Both the position numbers and the translations under genes were made by a program. DNA of 64,000 nt from JBBDMC01 sp963826055 (GTDB taxonomy: Bacteria > Pseudomonadota > Alphaproteobacteria > Rhizobiales > Kaistiaceae), in the NCBI GenBank assembly GCA_963826055.1, contig CAWGVO010000001.1, forward strand, positions 62,001 to 126,000. Reading direction: 5' to 3'. How positions within the stretch are numbered: position 1 is the stretch's first letter; every line of letters begins with the position of its first letter. The notes below the pieces were generated by a model. The model ran no database searches. It was given only the letters and a program-made list of their open reading frames with translations, and had not been told where the DNA came from. Shown here in pieces: positions 1 through 7,368 of this stretch.

Positions 1-612
1 GATGGCGAACGAGATGAGCGTGATCAGCCAGAACACGATCTGGCTCTGCGTGATCACGAAGACGATGATGAGCACCACCAGCAGCGCGGCGAGGCCGCCG
101 TTCACCAGGTGACGCTGCGGCAGCAGGATCGGCTTGCCCGACATCCGCCCGTCGAGCTTGAGGAAGGCGATTACCGAACCGGTGAAGGTGATCGCGCCGA
201 TGGCGACGCCGAGCGACATCTCCACCAGGCTCTGCCCGTGGATGCGGCCCGCCTCGCCGATGCCGAACGCCTCCGGCGCGTTGAGCGCCGCCGCCGCCAC
301 CAGCACCGCGGCGAGGCCGACCAGCGAGTGGAAGGCCGCCACCAGTTGCGGCATCGCCGTCATCGGGATGCGCCGCGCGATCACCGCGCCGATGCCGCCG
401 CCGATGGCGAAGGCGAGCACGATCAGCCCGAAGGCGCCCCAGCCCGGTGCCGCCACCAGCAGCGTCGTCAGAACGGCGATCGCCATGCCGGCGATGCCGA
501 ACGCATTGCCCTGGCGCGAGGTCTCCGGGCTCGACAGCCCGCGCAGCGCCAGAATGAAGAGAACCCCGGCGGCGAGGTAGGCGATCGCGGTGACGTTGGC
601 GTTCAGCATCAT
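1..612 (-). CDS. pntB: NAD(P) transhydrogenase subunit beta (partial)
   Basis: Membrane subunit of the proton-translocating transhydrogenase, which uses the proton gradient to reduce NADP+ with NADH. Only the N-terminal 204 codons are present; the gene runs off the left edge. What is seen is a hydrophobic protein with several membrane helices and the family-typical stretch GGGIGAVIARRIPMTAMP. The start is the first of two adjacent ATGs, preceded by GGAG. It is the last gene of a minus-strand run with pntAA and pntAB, but a HepT/MntA module separates it from pntAB, which is unusual for this operon. The C-terminal NADP-binding domain lies outside the window. Confidence 0.93.
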   Translation of the reverse strand, partial: MMLNANVTAIAYLAAGVLFILALRGLSSPETSRQGNAFGIAGMAIAVLTTLLVAAPGWGAFGLIVLAFAIGGGIGAVIARRIPMTAMPQLVAAFHSLVGLAAVLVAAAALNAPEAFGIGEAGRIHGQSLVEMSLGVAIGAITFTGSVIAFLKLDGRMSGKPILLPQRHLVNGGLAALLVVLIIVFVITQSQIVFWLITLISFAI

Positions 613-654
613 CAGCTCCGTTGGCGCAACGCGATGTCGACGCCGGAAATTCTC

Positions 655-990
655 TTATCCCTCTAGCGATCGTCGCAGGGCAGCGACCAATCCCGGCAGG
701 TCTTCCCGGATGGTTTTGACGATTATCTCGGCCCGCACCTGCCGGTATCCGTGAACCAGGTGATGCCTCATTCCGACCACCAGCGACCAGGGAACCTCCG
801 GAAGGGTCATCCGGCCGCCCTCCGAAACGCGACTCGCCGCCTCTCCGACCACCTGCAACGCGTGTCGGATGGCCAGATAGCTGCGTTCATCCGCAACCAG
901 TTCGGTTGCGCCCGAAGGCCCGAGAAGTTTCGTCGCGATCTCGGCATGGCGGAGCATGTCCCTGAGCAGTTCAAAGTCCAGGTCATCCAT
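655..990 (-). CDS. hepT: HepT-family HEPN RNase toxin
   Basis: Small all-helical HEPN protein of 111 residues with the RX4HXY motif seen as R75, H80 and Y82 (RHHLVHGY). In the characterised HepT-MntA type VII systems the HEPN toxin is a ribonuclease and the antitoxin blocks it by AMPylating the tyrosine of this motif; that mechanism is family knowledge, not something the sequence proves. The gene starts inside the stop codon of mntA (TGATG, 1-nt overlap), so the pair is translationally coupled. It ends 42 bp before pntB and reads in the same direction, so it probably shares the pnt transcript. Confidence 0.88.
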   Translation of the reverse strand: MDDLDFELLRDMLRHAEIATKLLGPSGATELVADERSYLAIRHALQVVGEAASRVSEGGRMTLPEVPWSLVVGMRHHLVHGYRQVRAEIIVKTIREDLPGLVAALRRSLEG

Positions 991-1307
991 CAGAGCGGCA
1001 TGAAATCGCGCTCGATGGCAGCGCGAACGCCGGGGCGAAGGTCTTCGCGAAAAACGAATTCAACCGACAGCCCGGCCCCGATCAGCCGGCTGAGCTCTTC
1101 TTCCGCGGCGGCGATCTGAAACAGCGTCGGCGTGGAAACGACATCGACCATGACGTCAATGTCGCTGTCGGACCGCGCATCTCCCCGGGCCACGGAGCCG
1201 ACGAGCCCAACCATGCGAAGCCCGTAGAGGCTCTCGATGTGCGTGCGCTGCGACCGTAACGCCGCCAGCACCTGCTCACGATCGATGGCGATGGCCGGGG
1301 CAGTCAT
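990..1307 (-). CDS. mntA: MntA-family minimal nucleotidyltransferase antitoxin
   Basis: 105-residue minimal nucleotidyltransferase with the GSX10DXD motif seen as G37-S38 and D49/D51 within GSVARGDARSDSDIDVMVD. It is the expected partner of the downstream HepT toxin. The ATG at 1307 overlaps the last base of the pntAB stop codon, and its own stop overlaps the hepT start, so the gene is stitched tightly into the pnt operon. A longer upstream frame exists but would read out of frame through pntAB, so I reject it. Antitoxin function (AMPylation of HepT) is inferred from family and gene order. Confidence 0.88.
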   Translation of the reverse strand: MTAPAIAIDREQVLAALRSQRTHIESLYGLRMVGLVGSVARGDARSDSDIDVMVDVVSTPTLFQIAAAEEELSRLIGAGLSVEFVFREDLRPGVRAAIERDFMPL

Positions 1308-1630
1308 TATTTCTGCTTCTTCTTGTACATGGCGAGCATGCGCTGGGTGACGAGGAACCCGCCGAACATGTTGATCGAGGCGAGCACCAAAGCCACGAAC
1401 CCGAGCGCCCGCGCCCACCAGTGGCCGGCGCCGGCGGCCGCCTGCGCGGCGCCGAGCGCGACCGCGAGCAGCGCGCCGACCGCGATCACCGACGAGATCG
1501 CGTTGGTCACCGACATCAGCGGCGTGTGCAGCGCCGGCGTCACCGACCACACCACGTAGTAGCCGACGAAGATCGCCAGCACGAAGATCGACAGGCGAAA
1601 GACGAATGGGTCGGCGGCGATCTCGCTCAT
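1307..1630 (-). CDS. pntAB: NAD(P) transhydrogenase subunit alpha 2 (membrane part)
   Basis: 107-residue small membrane subunit that carries the C-terminal hydrophobic helices of the alpha chain in species where pntA is split. Three or four hydrophobic segments are visible, including FVLAIFVGYYVVWSV and LGFVALVLASINMFGGFLV, and the family motif TPLMSVTNAISSVI. The ATG at 1630 overlaps the pntAA stop (ATGA) and is preceded by a strong GGAGGAAAGTC ribosome binding site. Works with PntAA and PntB in the inner membrane. The next gene downstream is mntA, not pntB. Confidence 0.95.
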   Translation of the reverse strand: MSEIAADPFVFRLSIFVLAIFVGYYVVWSVTPALHTPLMSVTNAISSVIAVGALLAVALGAAQAAAGAGHWWARALGFVALVLASINMFGGFLVTQRMLAMYKKKQK

Positions 1631-2772
1631 GACTTTCCTCCTTCGCCGGCGAAAGCCGGGTGGACCACCTTGCCGTCGCGGGTCAGCACCGTCGCCTTGA
1701 CCAGGTCGTCGTCCCACTTGACCGCCACGGTTTTCTTTTCCTTGTCGATCAGCGTCTCGACGAAAGCATAGAGGTTGCGCGCGTAGAGCGCCGAGGCGCT
1801 GGCAGCGATCCGTCCCGGCACGTTGAGGTAGCCGAGAATGGTGACCGCGCCGGCCTTGACGACCTTGCCCGCCTCCGAGCCCTCGACGTTGCCGCCGCGC
1901 TCGACCGCGAGGTCGACGGCCACCGAGCCCGGCTTCATCGAGGCGACCATGTCCTTCGAGATCAGCCGCGGCGCCGGCCGGCCGGGGATCAGCGCCGTGG
2001 TGATGACGATGTCCTGCTTCTTGATGTGCTCGGCGACCAGCGCCGCCTGCTTCTTCTGGTATTCCGCCGACATCGGCTTGGCGTAGCCGGCCGCCGTCTC
2101 CGCCTGCTTGAATTCCTCGTCCTCGACCGCGACGAACTTGGCGCCGAGGCTCTCGACCTGCTCCTTCGCCGCCGGCCTGACGTCGGTGGCGGTGACGACC
2201 GCGCCGAGCCGGCGCGCCGTGGCGATCGCCTGCAGCCCCGCGACCCCCGCGCCCATGACGAAAACCCGCGCCGCCGGCACCGTGCCGGCCGCCGTCATCA
2301 TCATCGGCATCGCCCGGTCGTAGGCCTCCGCCGCGTCGATCACCGCCTGGTAGCCGGCGAGGTTCGCCTGGCTCGACAGCACGTCCATCGCCTGCGCCCG
2401 CGTGATGCGCGGCAGGAGCTCCATGGCGAAGGCGGTGATCCCGGCCTCCGCCATCGCCTTCACCTCGTCCTCGTGGCCGTAGGGGTCCATCATCGCCACG
2501 GCCAGCGCGCCGGCCTTGTAGCCCTTCAGCTCGCCCGCCGCCGGCCGGCGCACCTTGAGCACGATGTCGGCGTCCTTGACCACCGAGGCGGCGGTCTTCA
2601 CCACCTTCGCCCCGGCCGCCGCGAAGTCGTCGTCGGGAATCGCCGACGCCGCCCCTGCCCCGGCGGCAACGGTCACCTCCGCCCCGAGCCCGATGAATTT
2701 CTTCACCGTCTCAGGCGTCGCCGCGACCCTCGTTTCGAGCTTGTCGGCTTCCGCCGGCACAGCGATCTTCAT
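1627..2772 (-). CDS. pntAA: NAD(P) transhydrogenase subunit alpha 1 (NAD-binding)
   Basis: 381-residue soluble NAD(H)-binding subunit of transhydrogenase. It has an alanine-dehydrogenase-like fold with the PNT signature RITRAQAMD (122-130) and the dinucleotide-binding loop GAGVAGLQAI (174-183) followed by the acidic strand TATDVRP. Length is normal for the split-type subunit. The ATG at 2772 gives the canonical N-terminus MKIAVPAEAD; the longer open frame upstream is not conserved. First pnt gene of the minus-strand operon, 83 bp downstream of the oxidase subunit IV mini-gene. Confidence 0.96.
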   Translation of the reverse strand: MKIAVPAEADKLETRVAATPETVKKFIGLGAEVTVAAGAGAASAIPDDDFAAAGAKVVKTAASVVKDADIVLKVRRPAAGELKGYKAGALAVAMMDPYGHEDEVKAMAEAGITAFAMELLPRITRAQAMDVLSSQANLAGYQAVIDAAEAYDRAMPMMMTAAGTVPAARVFVMGAGVAGLQAIATARRLGAVVTATDVRPAAKEQVESLGAKFVAVEDEEFKQAETAAGYAKPMSAEYQKKQAALVAEHIKKQDIVITTALIPGRPAPRLISKDMVASMKPGSVAVDLAVERGGNVEGSEAGKVVKAGAVTILGYLNVPGRIAASASALYARNLYAFVETLIDKEKKTVAVKWDDDLVKATVLTRDGKVVHPAFAGEGGKS

Positions 2773-2855
2773 CGGACTGTCCGTGGTTGGCGGCGAGCCG
2801 CCGGCGCGGGTTTGCCTGGCGAGGCCGAGCGCGATGGCAAGCCCCGCCCGGTTGC

Positions 2856-3011
2856 TCACAGGAGGAACGTCGCCATCAGCACGAGAACGATGACGATCGC
2901 CGCGATCCCGTATTTGGCGGCCCGCAGGAACGTGTGGTAGGTGTGCTCGTGCTCGGCATAGTCGGCTTCGGTTGCCCCGCCGAGTTCGTAGGCAGGCTGG
3001 TGTTCGGCCAT
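2856..3011 (-). CDS. aa3-type cytochrome c oxidase subunit IV family mini-protein
   Basis: A 51-residue protein starting MAEHQPAYELGGATEADYAE, with a charged His/Glu-rich N-terminus (EHEHTYHTFLRAAKYG) and one C-terminal membrane helix rich in Ile, Val and Leu. This is the layout of the bacterial aa3 cytochrome oxidase subunit IV family (COX4_pro_2), a small integral subunit found in alphaproteobacteria. It stands directly upstream of pntAA on the same strand, a frequent arrangement, and probably heads the operon. A role in the oxidase is family-based; its proximity to transhydrogenase rather than to cox genes is noteworthy. Confidence 0.88.
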   Translation of the reverse strand: MAEHQPAYELGGATEADYAEHEHTYHTFLRAAKYGIAAIVIVLVLMATFLL

Positions 3012-3089
3012 GACGGATTCCTCTTCCCTCGAAACGTGAAGTCGCCGCTTTATAGCAAACCGTGGGCCGGCGGCAACGCGTCTGTCGTC

Positions 3090-4456
3090 TCAGGGTGCGG
3101 CGGCCGTCAGCCCCACGTCGGCGAGGATCCCGGCCTGCCGCCCGGCCAGCGCCGCCTCGTCGAAGCCGGCGATCATCTCGTCGAACATGCGGTGGAAATT
3201 CATTTCCGCCCTGAGGTGCAGCATCACCGCGCCGAGGCCGATCGCCGCCCGTTCCAGGAAGACGAACTCCCGCGGGATGGTCAGCGCCTTCTTCGGCTTC
3301 AGCCGCTGCTTGACCTCCCACACCTCCCGCCGGCCGTAGGACTGCGGCGCCACCCCGTCGGCGATGGTGCGCACCCGGTCGTCGAGGAGCGGCCCGTAGA
3401 TGAACCGCGCCCAGATGGTCAGCGTGTCGATGGTGTCGTCGCCGAGGTTCCTGAACCCCCACGACCGGTAGGCCTCGGCGATCCGCGCCCGGTCGTCGTC
3501 CCTGAGGCCGTGGTAGAGCTCCACCACGCCGCGCACGAAGCGCGGCGGAAAGATGCGCACGCAGCCGAAGTCGAGCAGGTTGATACCCGCTGGTTTCTTG
3601 CCCTCGGTGAACACCGTGTAGTTGCCGAGGTGGGGATCGCCGTGGATGACGCCGTAGCGGGCGAACGGCATCCACCACGCCTCGAACAGCGCCCGCGCGA
3701 TCCGGTTGCGGTCCTCAAGATCGTGGTCGAGGAACGTCAGCAGCGGCGCCCCGTCGAGCCAGGTCATCGTCAGCAGCCGCTCCGTCGAGAGGTCCGCCAC
3801 CGTGTCCGGCACCCGCACCGCCTCCCGCCCGGCGAGCATGGTGCGGTAGAGCGCGGCGTGGCGCGCTTCGCGCACGTAGTCCAGTTCCTCGCGCAGCCGC
3901 GCGCCCAGTTCCTCGGCGATCTCGCTGGTGTCGATCTCCGGGCTGAACCGCCGCTGGAGCCCGAGGACGATCGCCGAGCTGGCCGAGGTCGGCCTCGACC
4001 GCCGATTTCATGTCCGGGTACTGGAGCTTGCACGCGAGCCGCCGTCCGTCATGGCCGACCGCCCTGTGCACCTGGCCGAGCGAGGCCGCGGCCGCCGGCG
4101 TCCGGTCGAAGCTCTTGAACCGCGCTCTCCCAGTCGGCCCCGAGTTCCGCCGCCATCCGCCGCTTGACGAACGCCGGCCCCATCGGCGGCGCCTCCGCCT
4201 GCAGCTTCTGCATCTCCACGGCGAACTCGGGCGGCAGCAGGTCGGGGATCGTCGCCATCAGTTGGGCGACCTTCATCAGCGGCCCCTTGAGGCCGCCGAG
4301 CGTCGCGGCGAGGTCGGCGGCGTTCTTGGGGTCTGAGAGGTCGCGTCCGAAGAGCCGGGCGCCCGCGATCCGCGCCGCCGCCCCGCCGACCCCGGCGCCC
4401 ACCCGCGCGTAGCGGGTCACGCGTCCGCTGAGACGGTTCTGTTCACGGTCGCTCAT
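3090..4456 (-). CDS. ABC1/AarF (UbiB-like) atypical kinase, two frameshifts
   Basis: Member of the ABC1/ADCK/UbiB kinase-like family, about 454 residues once two apparent +1 shifts (near 4122 and 3974) are ignored. Visible family features are the N-terminal GGLKGPLMKVAQLMATIPD (the KxGQ-type helix), LACKLQYPDMKSAVEADL with the ATP-site lysine, and VIHGDPHLGNYTVF followed by INLLDFGCVR, the catalytic and metal-binding aspartates. Members act in ubiquinone biosynthesis or lipid homeostasis; which applies here cannot be told. The start is the ATG of MSDREQNRLSG. Single gene, minus strand. Confidence 0.88.
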
Positions 4457-4539
4457 GGGCCGGGCCTTCGGGAGGGCATCGCCCCGCTTATGTAGGCGAG
4501 CCCCGGCCCCAAGGCGAGCCGGCTCCACGCGCCTTCCCC

Positions 4540-4657
4540 TCCCCGGACGGTCCGCGCCTTCCCCTCCGGACCGTCCGCGCCTTCCCTCCCCGGCCGTCCG
4601 CTCCTTCTCTTCCCCCTGAAAGGGGGAGGTGGGTTGGCGAAGCCAACCCGGTGGGGG
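4540..4657. repeat. GC-rich hairpin repeats between the ABC1 kinase and doc
   Basis: The 200-bp spacer holds short imperfect repeats of the type CCTTCCCCTCCGGACCGTCC, including the inverted pair GGACGGTCC / GGACCGTCC, and then a well-formed element at 4611-4657. That element has an outer hairpin CCCCCT-gaa-AGGGGG, a linker AGGT, an internal perfect stem GGGTTGGC-gaa-GCCAACCC (4631-4649) and a terminal GGTGGGGG block. It has the same architecture as the elements at 5.3-6.0 kb and beside the DUF559 gene. No coding potential seen. A T7 run follows on the plus strand. Confidence 0.75.
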
Positions 4658-4664
4658 TCTTTTT

Positions 4665-5050
4665 TTACGCCGGCCAGTTGTCCCGGATCCAGCGCGTCAG
4701 CCCGCCCTCGTCGACGGCGCCCGCCGCGAGGTCCTGAATCATCACCGTCGCCTCCGCCGGCGACGGCGCAAACCGGACCCCGTTCAGGCCGCAGGAACAC
4801 CATCATCGCCGCGAAGGCGGCCCGCTTGTTGCCGTCGACGAAAGCGATGGTTGCGCGCGATGCCGAACGCGTAGGCAGCCGCCAGTTCGGGCAGGTCGCC
4901 TTCTTCGTAGGCCCACTCGTGTTGCGGCCGGGCCACCGCCGATTCGAGCAGCCCGCGATCGCGCATGCCGTCCGGGCCGCCAAAAATCGCCAGTTGCTCG
5001 GCGTGCATGTCCTCGACCATCGCCACGGTGAGCCACCGTGGCTCGGTCAT
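4665..5050 (-). CDS. doc: Doc/Fic-family toxin, two frameshifts
   Basis: Death-on-curing type toxin of about 127 residues after repairing two apparent +1 insertions (near 4846 and 4789). The restored Fic core reads NHAFVDGNKRAAF, with the HxFxDGNKR-type motif that binds and transfers phosphate in Doc. The N-terminus (MTEPRWLTVAMVEDMHAEQL) and the IFGGPDGMRDRGLLESAVARP segment are typical of the family. Its ATG overlaps the antitoxin stop by 4 nt (ATGA). In the known Phd-Doc system Doc phosphorylates EF-Tu; here the partner is an AbrB-type antitoxin. As written in this sequence the frame is broken, so the toxin would be inactive if the shifts were real. Confidence 0.85.
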
Positions 5051-5271
5051 TTCGCCAGGGCCTTGAAGGTGTCGCGGTACTCCCGCATGACCTCTCGGGC
5101 GATCTCCATGGCCTCGTCGTGCGCCGGATCGTAGCGGCTGATCTTGAGGCCGTGGTCGGCGGTCTTCGTGACGAAGACCCAGTCGCCCTGCCCGAGGTCC
5201 AGATCGGCGATCAGCTCCTTCGGCAGGATCAGCCCGGTCGAATTGCCGATTTTCTTGATTTCGAGCTTCAT
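5047..5271 (-). CDS. AbrB/MazE-family antitoxin
   Basis: 74-residue SpoVT/AbrB-fold DNA-binding antitoxin: MKLEIKKIGNSTGLILPKEL is the typical swapped-hairpin barrel, and the C-terminal part (EIAREVMREYRDTFKALAK) would be the toxin-binding helix. The start at 5271 gives the canonical N-terminus; the 19 codons upstream fall inside the operator. It lies upstream of and overlaps doc, the usual antitoxin-first order. Expression is probably autoregulated through the palindromes immediately upstream. Confidence 0.9.
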   Translation of the reverse strand: MKLEIKKIGNSTGLILPKELIADLDLGQGDWVFVTKTADHGLKISRYDPAHDEAMEIAREVMREYRDTFKALAK

Positions 5272-5284
5272 GTCGGCCTCCATT

Positions 5285-5326
5285 GTTATACAGACCGTAT
5301 AACAAACGTTATACAGAATGTAAAAC
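5285..5326 (-). promoter_or_regulatory. Double palindromic operator of the AbrB-Doc operon
   Basis: Two inverted repeats in tandem: GTTATAC-N5-GTATAAC at 5285-5303, perfect, and GTTATAC-N5-GTAAAAC at 5308-5326, with five of seven bases matching in the right arm. Their starts are 23 bp apart, close to two helical turns. The AT-rich block stands out from its GC-rich surroundings and lies 14 bp upstream of the antitoxin ATG. Binding by the AbrB-type antitoxin is inferred. Confidence 0.7.
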
Positions 5327-5348
5327 ACCCAATCCCCAAGCGGAGCGC

Positions 5349-5642
5349 GCCCTACCCTCCCCTTGCGGGAGGGTCAAAACGCGCGACAGCGCGTTTTGGG
5401 GAGGGGTGATACCGACCTGCCCGACGAGTTGATGGTGGTCTTGTACCCGCTGGTGAGACCCCTCCCCGAACACGGCTCCGCGGTTTCGACCCTCCCGCAA
5501 GGGGAGGGTTGGCGTCGCGCACGCCGCACCGGCTGCCCCTCACCCACAAGGCGAATTGAGCCCCACCGCCGGTGCCGGACGCCTGACCCTCTCCCCTCGT
5601 GCGAGAGGGTGGTCCGAGCCGACGGCGAGGACCGGGTGAGGG
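5349..5642. repeat. Long intergenic repeat, copy 1
   Basis: First of two near-identical noncoding blocks of about 300 bp. It is made of hairpin elements: CCCTCCC-cttgc-GGGAGGG, then the palindrome AAAACGCGC-gaca-GCGCGTTTT (5376-5397), then GGGGAGGGG; an inverted partner at 5459-5509; and a second type (5586-5642) with outer arms ACCCTCTCCCC/GAGAGGGT, inner stem GGTCC/GGACC and end block GGGTGAGGGGG. Short open frames across it are incidental. The 690 bp from 5330 to 6018 contain no gene I can support. Confidence 0.85.
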
Positions 5643-5682
5643 GGCGCGTCCTTGAGCAACGCACGCACGCGCCGTGGAGTGG

Positions 5683-5996
5683 GCCCTACCCTCCCCTTCG
5701 ATGCGGGAGGGTCAAAACGCGCGACAGCGCGTTTTGGGGAGGGGTGATACCGACCTGCCCGACGAGTTGATGGTGGTCTTGTACCCGCTGGTGAGACCCC
5801 TCCCCGAAACTGCTCCGCAGTTTCGACCCTCCCGCAAGGGGAGGGTTGGCGTCGCGCACGCCGCACCGGCTGCCCCTCACCCACAGGCAATTGAGCCCCA
5901 CCGCCGGTGCCGGACGCCTGACCCTCTCCCCTCGTGGGAGAGGGTTGTTTGTCTTGTCGAGCCGAAGGCGAGACCAGACAAACAGGGTGAGGGGGC
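5683..5996. repeat. Long intergenic repeat, copy 2
   Basis: Direct repeat of the 5349-5642 block in the same order and orientation, separated from it by about 40 bp. Flanks and spacers are almost identical, including the shared spacer GTTGATGGTGGTCTTGTACC. The internal stems differ: 5797-5846 has a perfect GAAACTGC/GCAGTTTC stem where copy 1 has an imperfect one, and 5946-5984 has TGTTTGTCT/AGACAAACA where copy 1 has GGTCC/GGACC. The loop GAGCCGAAGGCGA is retained with one change. Confidence 0.85.
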
Positions 5997-6018
5997 TGAC
6001 CCGCCTGCTCTGCCCTGC

Positions 6019-6186
6019 CTACCGCATCCCCGCCGCGATCAGCACCCCGCCGACCAGCACCGCCGCGATCAGCAGCACCACCAGGAGGCCGATCATCACC
6101 GCCGCGCCGATGACGGCGGCCAGCGTCTTCCAGAACCCGATCTGGGCGATGAGGATGACGAGCAGGACGAAGAAGATGAATTTCAT
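6019..6186 (-). CDS. Small two-helix membrane protein of unknown function
   Basis: A 55-residue, almost entirely hydrophobic protein: MKFIFFVLLVILIAQIGFWK followed by a second helix rich in Val, Leu, Ile and Ala and ending GGVLIAAGMR. I do not recognise the family. The ATG at 6186 is the only start giving a clean membrane protein; the longer frame upstream reads through the REP palindromes. It lies alone between the duplicated repeat block and the REP/transposase unit. Size and composition resemble small stress-type membrane peptides, but this is only a resemblance. Confidence 0.55.
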   Translation of the reverse strand: MKFIFFVLLVILIAQIGFWKTLAAVIGAAVMIGLLVVLLIAAVLVGGVLIAAGMR

Positions 6187-6265
6187 GGCATCGAATCCGA
6201 TCGCAGAGGCGCGCGTCAAATGTAGGCACACCCGCCCTCGCCCGCTACCTGTAGCCGCAACACTC

Positions 6266-6353
6266 GTAGCCCGGATGGAGCGAAGCGTAATCCGGGGACC
6301 ACCTCTCCGAGCTGCGGCGTCACCCGCATTGCGCTCCGCTTCATGCGGGCTAC
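6266..6353. repeat. REP palindrome pair upstream of the RAYT gene
   Basis: Two REP-type units in inverted orientation. The forward unit begins GTAGCCCGGATGGAGCGAAG at 6266-6298; the reverse unit at 6324-6353 ends CATGCGGGCTAC. The stem changes in a paired way: CCCGGAT/ATCCGGG in one unit corresponds to CCCGCAT/ATGCGGG in the other. The same sequences recur at 6921-6950 and 7369-7454. They are the probable substrates of the adjacent tyrosine transposase. Confidence 0.8.
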
Positions 6354-6385
6354 GGACTCTGTCAAATTCGGGATAGCCTGCGCCG

Positions 6386-6924
6386 ATGGTTCGGTACCGG
6401 CGCAACTTCATTCCAGGCGGCACCTATTTCTTCACGGTCACGCTGGCCGACCGGACGTCCTCGGCACTGGTGGATCGCGTGAGCGCCTTGCGCATGGCGT
6501 TCCGAACCGCACGGCAAGAACGTCCCTTCACGATCGAGGCCATCGTCATCCTGCCCGACCACCTTCACACCATCTGGACGTTGCCGTCAGGCGATTCCGA
6601 TTTCTCTGGCCGCTGGCGGCGGATCAAGGCGTCCTTCACGCATCGTCTCGTCGACGCTGGCGTACCGATCAAACGCCATCGCAACGGTCAATGCGCTCTC
6701 TGGCAACGGCGCTTCTGGGAGCACACGATCCGGGACGAAGTCGATTTCGAGCGGCACGTCGACTACGTGCACTTCAATCCGGTCAAACATGGGCTGGTGA
6801 ACCGGGTGCGCGATTGGCCGTTTCGTCATTTCACGCGTATGTGCGGCGCGGCGTGCTCCCGACCGATTGGGCCGGCGACATCAACGAACCCACGACCGAG
6901 TTCGGCGAGCGGCATAGCCCGTAG
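6386..6924 (+). CDS. REP-associated tyrosine transposase (RAYT), one frameshift
   Basis: Y1/IS200-like HUH nuclease of about 179 residues. Visible are the N-terminus RRNFIPGGTYFFTVTLADR, the HUH motif in ILPDHLHTIWTLP, and the catalytic tyrosine region VDYVHFNPVKHGLV. RAYTs nick and join REP palindromes and are thought to spread them. An apparent one-base deletion in a T run near 6822 disrupts the C-terminus; restoring it gives DWPFSSFHAYVRRGVLPTDW. The true stop (TAG, 6922-6924) lies inside the following REP unit, so repeat and gene are fused. REP pairs on both sides make this a typical REP-RAYT unit. Confidence 0.88.
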
Positions 6925-7326
6925 CCCGGATGGAGCGCAGCGCAATCCGGACCTTTTGCGGACTCGCTCAATTCCCGATTGTTCACACAAGCCGGTTTTC
7001 TTCCGCACGTAGGACGCCAGCATCTCGACTGAAAGAGGCTCGAGGGGCCGATAGGTGCCCACCACCCATTTCACAACGTTGGAAACCATATGTATCGGGT
7101 TGGAGTTTTCTGGGCCGAAATACCGACCTGCGTCCAGGTCGCTCATATCCGCAATCTCAAATTCACGTTGAATATCCAGCAGAATGTCGGTGGCATCGTC
7201 GCCATCGACCCCCAGATCATGGTTGATCGTTGTGTGGGCTCCCATGCGTGCTGCGTCCCGACTTCCGACGTGCCGGGCAATGATCGCCATCATTCTATCC
7301 TGAACGGTCGGTGCCATCGGAATCAT
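6826..7326 (-). CDS. DUF1493-family (acyl-carrier-like) protein with REP-derived tail
   Basis: The N-terminal ~110 residues match the DUF1493 family, small proteins with an acyl-carrier-like pattern: INHDLGVDGDDATDILLDIQ, then FEIADMSDLDAGRYFGPE. The function of the family is unknown. After about residue 115 the frame runs through the REP palindrome at 6921-6950 and on antisense to the end of the transposase gene, adding roughly 50 residues (for example SGLRCAPSGLRAMP) that are almost certainly not native. The original stop was probably lost when the REP/RAYT unit arrived. The start could be the first or second methionine (7326 or 7317). Confidence 0.6.
   Translation of the reverse strand: MIPMAPTVQDRMMAIIARHVGSRDAARMGAHTTINHDLGVDGDDATDILLDIQREFEIADMSDLDAGRYFGPENSNPIHMVSNVVKWVVGTYRPLEPLSVEMLASYVRKKTGLCEQSGIERVRKRSGLRCAPSGLRAMPLAELGRGFVDVAGPIGREHAAPHIRVK
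6921..6950 (+). repeat. REP unit at the RAYT 3' end
   Basis: Single REP unit beginning GTAGCCCGGATGGAGCGCAG. It supplies the TAG stop codon of the transposase (6922-6924) and, on the other strand, is translated as part of the DUF1493 tail. Identical in core to the unit at 7424-7454. Confidence 0.8.
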
Positions 7327-7368
7327 CGCATTTCACGGAGCACATCCTCGGACGCCCCAAGCGTGGCT

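Noticed and set aside
4540..5996. CRISPR array
   Set aside because: Repeats are hairpins of differing length without regular spacers, and no cas genes are present.
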